Below are positions 16,629 through 23,075 of a stretch of 37,074 nt of DNA, piece after piece (positions within the stretch are counted from its first letter, which is position 1; each line of letters opens with the position of its first letter). The stretch lies in contig NZ_NKUF01000028.1 in assembly GCF_003206495.1 (NCBI RefSeq), positions 1-37,074 on the forward strand. The letters are read 5' to 3'. Origin of the DNA: Gluconacetobacter entanii (GTDB lineage Bacteria; Pseudomonadota; Alphaproteobacteria; Acetobacterales; Acetobacteraceae). Below the pieces are notes generated by a model. The model ran no database searches. It worked only from the letters and a program-made list of their open reading frames with translations, and was not told where the DNA came from. The translations under genes were made by a program, and so were the position numbers.

Positions 16629-19507
16629 GACGCAATCGCCGGATTGCGATTGAGGATACGCCCCTCATAGGTCACGCGCGGGTGCGTGCCCTGTTCGGGC
16701 AGGGCGGCATAGGTCAGCGGACTGGCCTTGCGGCGTGTCACTTCTGCTGCGGGATCGTTGATATCGCCAAAGCTGATGGCCTGTGCGGGACATGCCGCCT
16801 GACAGGCAGTGACAACATGTTCACCCACCCCATCGCGGTCGGCAACAATGCGGGCCTGGGCGATGCGCTGCACGCAGAAGGTACATTTTTCCATAACGCC
16901 GCGCGCCCTGACCGATACATCGGGGTTGCGGCTGATGGCGGGCCTGCTCTCCTGTTCGGCGAAGGCGAAGTAATTGAACCGCCTGACCTTGTAGGGGCAG
17001 TTGTTGGAACAGAATTTCGTGCCGATACACCGATTATAGACCATGACATTCAGGCCTTCAGAATCATGCGTTGTCGCCCCCACCGGACAGACGGTTTCGC
17101 ACGGTGCCTGTTCGCAATGCATGCAGAGCATCGGCTGGAAGAACGTATCAGGCGCGTGCTGCGTTCCTTCGTACACACGGTCAATCCGCAACCAGTGCAT
17201 TTCGCGCTGGCGCAGCACCTCCTCACGGCCCACCACGGGGATATTGTTCTCCACCTGGCAGGCGGTTACACACGCGTTGCAGCCAATGCAGGCATTGAGG
17301 TCGATGCTCATGCCCCATGCCACGGGGGCATCGGGTTCGCGGCGGTACAGCGTGTCCTGCGCCCCGGATATGTTGCCAAGGAAATCCGCGCGCTCATGGA
17401 ACTGCGCCAGCGTGCCATGCCGCGCCACGTCGGATGGGGATGCATCGACCCGCGTGGCGTGATGCTCCGTGCTGGCGACGGGCACGCCGCCGCCATGCGC
17501 CGCCTCGATCCTGACGGGGCCATCGGCCTCGCGGAACGGATACAGGTCGCAGCCGACATCACTGCCCGTCTCGCCCGCGTGGCGGCGTCCCCATCCCAGC
17601 AGACCGACCACACAGCCTGCCGCCTGCCCCGGCTGTATCCATACGGGAAGCTGCGTCCGGGTGGCGCCACGGGTCAGGCTTACCCTGTCGCCATTGCGCA
17701 GGTTCATCGCCTGCGCCATGTCGGGCGGGATCAGCAGCGGATTGTCCCACACCACCTTGCTCAGGGGGCGGGGCAGTTCCTGCAGCCACGGATTGTTGGC
17801 CCCACGCCCGTCCCACAGGTACGGATCCGGCCGCAGCAGCAGTACGGGCCCTGTGGGCTTCTGCTGCGACGGGGCCGGTGATGCCACGCGCATGGCCGCC
17901 TGCCGCAGGGGCGCCTCCATCCGTCGTGACGCCGTTCCCGCAATGACACCGGCCGCAAGGGCATCGTGCCAGTCACGCGCTGACGGAAGCTGCGTGCGCC
18001 ATGTCGCGCGCACCATGTCCATGGCCGGGCGCAATGGCTGGCCCAGGCAGGCATGCAGGGCGCTTACGGCGTTCATGCCGCCATAAAGCGGCATGGCCTG
18101 TGGCTGGATGAGGGCAACGGTGCCGTCATGCCCGCGCGCATCGCCCCATTCCTCCATCATATGCGCAAGGGGCACATGCCAGTGCGCGGCCAGCGCCGTT
18201 TCATGCGGGCGATCCGACAGGGCAATGCTGGTGGGCACATGCTTCAGTGCCGCGGCAAAGCGGGGCGACTGATGGACGGGATTTACATCCAGTATCAGCA
18301 GCGCCTGAACCGCGCCACGTTCCATGTCATCCATCAGTGCGTCCAGGGTGCCGCCAGGCGCAAGCGATTGGTACAGGGGCGATTCAACAACATCGAACAC
18401 CTGTCCCCGCCCGCCCAGCGCCTCGTTCATGGCCAGCATGGCGGCCTGTGCCTCCGGCGGGTAGTCGGGGCCAAGATGCACGAAGGCCCGGCCATGATGG
18501 GCGCGCAGGTCATCGGCCACCGGGCCAAGCCAGTCAGGCCCGCCCGAGGGGGCCTCACCTTGCAGGATATGGGCCGACAGCCTCCCGATCACCTCGTCCA
18601 TCATGCCCGGCGTCGCGATGAAGCGGTGATCCGCCGCAACGCCGGTCAATGACGGTGTGGGTTCCACTGCATAAAGCCGGTTCATGGGACCGTTGACAGG
18701 ATTGCGGCGCGCGGCAAAGGCGCGGGCATGGTTCAGGTGTCCCGGTGCACTGTCGAGCAGGTCACTATCGAGCGCAAGCAGCACGTCCGCCCGGCCCAGA
18801 TCGGCAACCACCGCAGTGGGCGCGCCATAAGCAAGGCCAAGCCCGCGTGTGACATTTTCACGCCCGATTGCGTCCCACCCATGCCATGCCGCACCGGGAA
18901 AGGCCGCAAGAACCTGCTCGATCGCCCGGCCCAGCGTCGGGGACGTGACCGTGCCGGTCAGGATACGCAGCCCCTCGCCCGCATGTGCGCCATCCGGGCG
19001 CGGGGCCATGGCGGTTGCGCGCATCTTCTGCATGGCGGCGGCAAGGTCCGGCCATGAGGTCGGCATGCCCTTGTGAAGCGGGCCTGTCGCCCGGTCGGGA
19101 TCATAAAAATCGTAGATCAGCGCCTGCGCCATCACGTCCGTCGCGCCGAGGCTGCCGGGATGATCGGGATTGCCTTCCACCTTGATGGGCCGTCCCATCT
19201 GGTGCGTGACCACAATGCCCTCCGCATAGCCATCGCGCACATGGGCCGTGGCGTACATGTTCGGCAGGCCGGGCACCACGCCTTGCGCCGCGCGCACGGC
19301 CGAGACGAAACCCCGGTCCGGCGTGCCGGGATCACAACTGGCCACCCAGCCACTGGCCAGTGCAAGCCCCAGCAACTTGAGCACGCGCCGACGGTCCAGC
19401 GTGTGGGACAGCGCGCTTTCGAACTGTGGGAAGTGCTGCAGCAGTTCCGTATCCGACACCATGGCGCGCGGGCGCGGCGTCCCCCCTAGCGATGGCATAT
19501 CGAACAT
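16625..19507 (-). CDS. actB: Alternative Complex III subunit ActB (molybdopterin-like plus four-cluster Fe-S protein)
   Basis: 960 residues, a fusion of two domains as in other ACIII complexes. Residues about 35-60 form a twin-arginine-type signal (DRRRVLKLLGLALASGW) ending in a possible lipobox VASC. Residues about 70-680 resemble the molybdopterin oxidoreductase family but show no N-terminal Fe-S motif, consistent with ActB lacking molybdenum cofactor. From about 733 an NrfC/DmsB-like ferredoxin domain starts (MSIDLNACIGCNACVTAC), with further cysteine groups CMHCEQAPCETVCP, CIGTKFCSNNCP, CTFC and CQAACPAQAI. These bind three 4Fe-4S and one 3Fe-4S cluster. It relays electrons from quinol at ActC toward ActA/ActE. 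Start uncertain: ATGs at 19507, 19498 and 19462 are all in frame, and the first two overlap the actA end. Confidence 0.93.
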   Translation of the reverse strand: MFDMPSLGGTPRPRAMVSDTELLQHFPQFESALSHTLDRRRVLKLLGLALASGWVASCDPGTPDRGFVSAVRAAQGVVPGLPNMYATAHVRDGYAEGIVVTHQMGRPIKVEGNPDHPGSLGATDVMAQALIYDFYDPDRATGPLHKGMPTSWPDLAAAMQKMRATAMAPRPDGAHAGEGLRILTGTVTSPTLGRAIEQVLAAFPGAAWHGWDAIGRENVTRGLGLAYGAPTAVVADLGRADVLLALDSDLLDSAPGHLNHARAFAARRNPVNGPMNRLYAVEPTPSLTGVAADHRFIATPGMMDEVIGRLSAHILQGEAPSGGPDWLGPVADDLRAHHGRAFVHLGPDYPPEAQAAMLAMNEALGGRGQVFDVVESPLYQSLAPGGTLDALMDDMERGAVQALLILDVNPVHQSPRFAAALKHVPTSIALSDRPHETALAAHWHVPLAHMMEEWGDARGHDGTVALIQPQAMPLYGGMNAVSALHACLGQPLRPAMDMVRATWRTQLPSARDWHDALAAGVIAGTASRRMEAPLRQAAMRVASPAPSQQKPTGPVLLLRPDPYLWDGRGANNPWLQELPRPLSKVVWDNPLLIPPDMAQAMNLRNGDRVSLTRGATRTQLPVWIQPGQAAGCVVGLLGWGRRHAGETGSDVGCDLYPFREADGPVRIEAAHGGGVPVASTEHHATRVDASPSDVARHGTLAQFHERADFLGNISGAQDTLYRREPDAPVAWGMSIDLNACIGCNACVTACQVENNIPVVGREEVLRQREMHWLRIDRVYEGTQHAPDTFFQPMLCMHCEQAPCETVCPVGATTHDSEGLNVMVYNRCIGTKFCSNNCPYKVRRFNYFAFAEQESRPAISRNPDVSVRARGVMEKCTFCVQRIAQARIVADRDGVGEHVVTACQAACPAQAISFGDINDPAAEVTRRKASPLTYAALPEQGTHPRVTYEGRILNRNPAIAS

Positions 19508-20154
19508 TCCGTCAGGTTACGCCCGCCAAGGTGATACCGGGCCATCAGCGCGGCGATCCCCGGTGTGCCGGGACCACGATGCCAGTCCGTGTCGAATATG
19601 TTTTCTGCCGGGCGCAGGTTCGGTCCGGGATTACGGTGACACTCCACACAGAACTGCATTGTCAGTGTCTTCGCCTTGTAGGTCAGCGGCATGGCGGCCA
19701 CATTGCCGTGGCAGGTTTCGCAGCCAACCCCTTTGGCGACATGGATGCTGTGATTGAAATAGACGTAGTCCGGCACATTGGTCACACGCTGCCATGTCAT
19801 GGGGGTGTTCCTCAGCAAGCTGTCCCGAACGGCCGCGAGCACGGCGGCATTTGTCCAGATCTGTGAATGGCATGTCATGCAGGTAAAGGTTGGCGGCAGG
19901 CTGGCCTGTGCGCTGCATTCCACACTGCTGTGGCAGAAGCGGCAATCAAGCCCGAGGCCCGCGACATGGTGCTGGTGGCTGAAGGGAACAGGCTGTTCGA
20001 CGGCCCAGCCCACATGCCGGTCATAATCCGAATACGGCCATGCAAACCACAGCAGGCATCCACTGACGAGAACACAGGCAACAAGAACCAGGCATGTGGT
20101 CATGATGATATTGGCGCGGGGGGTGAATGGCGCTCCCATCTGTTTGCGTTCCAT
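19486..20154 (-). CDS. actA: Alternative Complex III subunit ActA, pentahaem cytochrome c
   Basis: 222 residues: one N-terminal TM anchor (TTCLVLVACVLVSGCLLWFAW) and a periplasmic domain with exactly five CXXCH sites at 71-75 (CRFCH), 92-96 (CMTCH), 145-149 (CETCH), 169-173 (CVECH) and 217-221 (CSICH, two residues from the C-terminus). Extra histidines (HQHHVAG, FNHSIHVAKG, DWHRG) are likely distal ligands. This is the normal ActA size and haem count. It begins the twelve-gene block and is preceded by about 500 bases without a gene. No convincing ribosome-binding site precedes the ATG at 20154; the ATG five codons later is an alternative. Confidence 0.94.
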   Translation of the reverse strand: MERKQMGAPFTPRANIIMTTCLVLVACVLVSGCLLWFAWPYSDYDRHVGWAVEQPVPFSHQHHVAGLGLDCRFCHSSVECSAQASLPPTFTCMTCHSQIWTNAAVLAAVRDSLLRNTPMTWQRVTNVPDYVYFNHSIHVAKGVGCETCHGNVAAMPLTYKAKTLTMQFCVECHRNPGPNLRPAENIFDTDWHRGPGTPGIAALMARYHLGGRNLTECSICHR

Positions 20155-20655
20155 CCGTGACGGCGGCTTTCAAAGCCTGTTTCTGTCGGGCCACAGGCAG
20201 GCACGCGGTTCGCTTGGGGATCCTGTCACGCAGAACGTCACTGTCGGGAAAAACGATCCCATCACAAGGCAGTGAATACTGCGCATGTTCCGTAATGGAT
20301 AAATCATGCTGCCGCAGGCGAAGTATTCATGGCCATGACCCCGGTCCCGCAACAGGATCGGTTGACGCTGATGGGACTGAAGAAGGCTCCGGACTGCCTT
20401 CGATAATGCAAGGGGCAGATGCGCAATCACAAAGGGCGTGCTGTTTCCCCTGACGCATGCCGTCGGATCGTCGATAAGGGGTATGGCAGCAACAGGGAAG
20501 CACCTGTCTTCATGACAGGCATCGTCATGGACGGCGATACAAGGGGAAAGCTGTTCGGAAAAACCGGGGGACTGGCGTCATGTCACACCATGTTATGCGC
20601 GCCACGTCCGTCATCTTCCGGTTGCCATAAAGGGGCCTGCCCGCGCAGGCGGAAG
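20155..20655. promoter_or_regulatory. Gene-free region upstream of actA
   Basis: About 500 bases with no supportable gene; short open frames here have no family features. It must hold the promoter of the act-cox block (leftward). Visible structure: an imperfectly spaced inverted repeat TGAATACT (20273-20280) / AGTATTCA (20322-20329), and a smaller palindrome GCAGT-GAAT-ACTGC at 20269-20282. These could be a regulator site, possibly redox-related, but no known consensus is matched. No clear -35/-10 pair is visible. The 3' end of the region includes a hairpin described separately. Confidence 0.5.
20635..20650 (-). terminator. Possible weak terminator hairpin after gntR
   Basis: GCCTGC-CCGC-GCAGGC, a perfect 6-bp GC stem, lies 6 bases past the gntR stop. 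On the minus strand it is followed by CCCTTTATGG, so the T tract is short. It may be a weak intrinsic terminator isolating gntR from the act operon; the poor T tract keeps confidence low. Confidence 0.4.
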
Positions 20656-21345
20656 TCATCCCGCCTGCAGGGCTGCCTTCAGATGTTCCAGCCGATTTGA
20701 GACATGACGGTAATTCAGTGCCTTCTCGACATGCCGCAGGTGGACATCCATCAACCTTGCGGCTTCCGTTGGATCCCCCTTTTCGAGGGCATCGATGATC
20801 TGGCCATGTTCGCAGCATGATTCATGCGCGTCATGGGTGGACTGGTACAGGGCGGCAATCAGAACAGTTCGTGTCGTCAGGTCCTGCAACAGGGAACCGA
20901 GCACGGGATTTCCAAGCGTTTCGGCAAGGCAGACATGGAAATGGCCGAGAAGATAGCTGCGCTGCGCACGGTCACCGGATGCAAGGGCCTGCTGTTCGGA
21001 CAGGACATGCTCCCGCAGGGTCCGGATCTGGGATGGCTGTATGTCATCTATGGTGACAAGCATCCCGACCTCCAGCGCGCGGCGGGCGTCGATCGTATGG
21101 CGCGCCTCCTCCACCGAAGGTTCAATGACGAACCATCCCCGGCGGGGCGAGACTTCGACAATGCCGCGGGCCTGCAGGCGCATCATCGCCTCCCGGACAA
21201 GCGTGCGGGAGACATTGAAGATCTGCGAAAGGTCCTTTTCGCCCAACCGCTCCCCCGGGGCGATCTGACCCGACAGGGCCGCCCGGATGATACGATCCTC
21301 GATGATGTGAGGATTCCTGTCGGCCGTTTTATCCTGCTCTTGCAT
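20656..21345 (-). CDS. GntR-family transcriptional regulator, FCD (FadR-type) subgroup
   Basis: 229 residues: an N-terminal winged helix (ALSGQIAPGERLGEKDLSQI, then VSRTLVREAMMRLQARGIV and SPRRGWFV) and a C-terminal all-helical FCD ligand-binding domain. The FCD histidines are visible in HFHVCLAE, CCEHGQIIDALEKGD and MDVHLRHVEKAL; in this family they bind a metal that holds a carboxylate ligand. FCD regulators usually repress adjacent transport or catabolic genes and respond to organic acids. It is divergent from the DctA-like symporter. A 14-bp palindrome overlaps its own start codon and a near-identical copy lies upstream of the symporter, so autoregulation plus control of the neighbours is likely. 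The frame runs up to 21492; the start at 21345 gives the normal length. Confidence 0.92.
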   Translation of the reverse strand: MQEQDKTADRNPHIIEDRIIRAALSGQIAPGERLGEKDLSQIFNVSRTLVREAMMRLQARGIVEVSPRRGWFVIEPSVEEARHTIDARRALEVGMLVTIDDIQPSQIRTLREHVLSEQQALASGDRAQRSYLLGHFHVCLAETLGNPVLGSLLQDLTTRTVLIAALYQSTHDAHESCCEHGQIIDALEKGDPTEAARLMDVHLRHVEKALNYRHVSNRLEHLKAALQAG

Positions 21346-21351
21346 ACCAGA
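21338..21351. promoter_or_regulatory. Putative GntR operator over the gntR start codon
   Basis: TCTTGCATACCAGA matches, at 13 of 14 positions, the reverse complement of the palindrome at 21611-21624. The core resembles the TTGTATACAA-like half-sites used by FCD-type GntR proteins. It covers the ATG at 21343-21345. A further inverted arrangement GCATAC-cagata-GTATGC (21342-21359) overlaps it. Confidence 0.5.
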
Positions 21352-21721
21352 TAGTATGCGCAACCTCTCCCGCTTTGGCAACGGAATCAACGCGTAGGCA
21401 GGTATCTTCCGGTTACAGGCGACGCATCTCCGGGCGGTATGCCTGATAAAATCCGCGGGCATAAAAAACGATCCCGAAATATCTTTTTTCAAGATAATAT
21501 ACTGATTATAAAGTGTTTATTTTTCAGTTAGAGCATTATCAACATATTGTGATATCCGATTTCGTAATTGTTTCGATTTTTCATATGTCCCCATTCCGGT
21601 TTGCATTATATCTTGTATGCAAGATTGTATTCTTTGCAGTCGGGTTTTTGATAGACCATTTGATGTTCAAGGATGCTGGCAACCAAACACCGGCATCTGG
21701 AAAGCTGTAGAGTGTAACAAG
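21346..21721. promoter_or_regulatory. Divergent promoter region between gntR and the dctA-like gene
   Basis: 376 bases, AT-rich compared with the window, no gene supported. It contains a hairpin-like TATCTT-ttttc-AAGATA (21480-21496), a consensus -10 TATAAT on the minus strand (complement of 21505-21510) without a clear -35, and the GntR-type palindrome at 21611-21624 on the symporter side. The open frame running into the symporter from 21617 has no family features before 21722. Confidence 0.6.
21611..21624. promoter_or_regulatory. Putative GntR operator upstream of the dctA-like gene
   Basis: TCTTGTATGCAAGA: arms TCTTG/CAAGA around TATG, nearly a perfect palindrome. It is the reverse-complement match of the site over gntR. 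It lies about 100 bases before the symporter start. Weak -35-like TTGCAT (21601) and -10-like TTGTAT (21625) elements flank it, which would suit repression, but these promoter elements are poor matches. Confidence 0.55.
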
Positions 21722-22996
21722 ATGCGTTTTTGCCGATCGCTGTTTTTCCAGATTGTGCTGGCAACCGTGCTCGGCATCGCGTCTGGCCTTGCAACCCCGG
21801 ATGTTGCGGTGCTGCTTAAACCGCTGAGTGACCTGTTCCTCAGGCTGATCTCCATGCTTGTGGGGCCGCTTGTCTTCTGCGTGGTGGTACAGGGTATTGC
21901 CGGTGCAGGCAGCCTGCGCACGGTGGGTCTGATCGGCCTGAAGGCTCTGGTCTATTTTGAAGCCGTCACCACCATCGCCCTGTGCCTTGGCTTGGCAACG
22001 GCGGCCGTGTTTCAGTCCGGGGCCGGAATGCATATCGACGCCGGTACGCTGACACAAGGCCCGGCGTCACAGTTCGGGGAAAGTGCGGCGGCCCTGCGCA
22101 ATGATGGACCTGTGGGATTCGTCCTTCATCTCGTTCCCCAGACTCCCCTTGCTGCGTTTGTCCATAATGATGTGTTGCAGATCCTTGTTTTCGCAATCCT
22201 GTTTGGCTGTGGACTGTCGATCGCCGGGGAACAGGGGAACCCCGCGGCGGTACTGATCGACTCAATCACGACTGTCCTGTTCCGCATCATGGGCATGGTC
22301 ATCCGGGTCGCCCCGCTTGGGGTGCTGGGGGCCGTTGCCTATACGGTCGGGCATTTCGGCATGCGCTCCATGGGACAGCTTGGGGACTTTGTCGGGCTGT
22401 ATTTCCTGCTGGTCATCCTGTTCGTCCTTGTCGGGCTTGGCGTCCTGCTGCGCCTGTGCGGGGTCGGTATTTTCTCCTTCATCTGGTACCTGCGCGCGGA
22501 ACTGGCGGTTGTCATGGCGACGACATCATCAGATGCGGTACTTCCGCAGATCATGGAAAAACTTGTCGCCATTGGCGTCCAGCGTGATGTCGTGGGACTG
22601 GTCATTCCGGCGGGATATTCCTTCAACCTGGATGCGCTTTCCATATATCTCGGGCTTGCGGTGCTGTTTCTGGCCCAGACATCCGGCATTCACCTGACAT
22701 GGACACAGATTTTCCTGGTCACGGGCACCGCCCTGGTCACGTCAAAGGGCGCCCACGGCGTGCCCGGGGTCGGGATTGTCATTCTGGCCGCGACACTGGC
22801 GGTCGTGCCGGAAATTCCACAAGCAGGACTGGTTTTACTGGTTGCGGTGGACTGGTTCGTCGGGATTGCCCGCGCGGTGGGCAATATCATGGGGAACTGT
22901 GTCGCAACCCTTGTGATCGCGAAATGGGAGGGACGTCTTGATGGCGTCGCCACACAGCGCGCCCTGCGGCAGGCCCGCGCCCCCTTATCCAAATAA
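21722..22996 (+). CDS. DctA/SLC1-family carboxylate:cation symporter
   Basis: 424-residue dicarboxylate/amino acid:cation symporter. Eight TM helices and two hairpins are recognisable: HP1 (TTSSDAVLPQIMEKL), TM7 (GYSFNLDALSIYLGLAVLFLAQ, key part NLDAL), HP2 (SKGAHGVPGVGIVIL) and TM8 (DWFVGIARAVGNIMGN). In TM8 the conserved Arg (IAR) and Asn are present, as in C4-dicarboxylate carriers. In TM7 the usual N-x-D-G-T cation motif is changed to N-L-D-A-L, so coupling or substrate may differ from E. coli DctA. Start chosen at 21722, where MRFCRSLFFQIVLATVLG begins the first TM; ribosome-binding site is weak. It is divergent from a GntR regulator and followed by a TonB receptor. Confidence 0.9.
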   Translation: MRFCRSLFFQIVLATVLGIASGLATPDVAVLLKPLSDLFLRLISMLVGPLVFCVVVQGIAGAGSLRTVGLIGLKALVYFEAVTTIALCLGLATAAVFQSGAGMHIDAGTLTQGPASQFGESAAALRNDGPVGFVLHLVPQTPLAAFVHNDVLQILVFAILFGCGLSIAGEQGNPAAVLIDSITTVLFRIMGMVIRVAPLGVLGAVAYTVGHFGMRSMGQLGDFVGLYFLLVILFVLVGLGVLLRLCGVGIFSFIWYLRAELAVVMATTSSDAVLPQIMEKLVAIGVQRDVVGLVIPAGYSFNLDALSIYLGLAVLFLAQTSGIHLTWTQIFLVTGTALVTSKGAHGVPGVGIVILAATLAVVPEIPQAGLVLLVAVDWFVGIARAVGNIMGNCVATLVIAKWEGRLDGVATQRALRQARAPLSK

Positions 22997-23075
22997 AGTA
23001 AAAAACTCCAATCCGGGACAAAAACTGTTCTTCTTATTGACGATGGAAAAATAACGTTACAAGACGAGGCACCTC

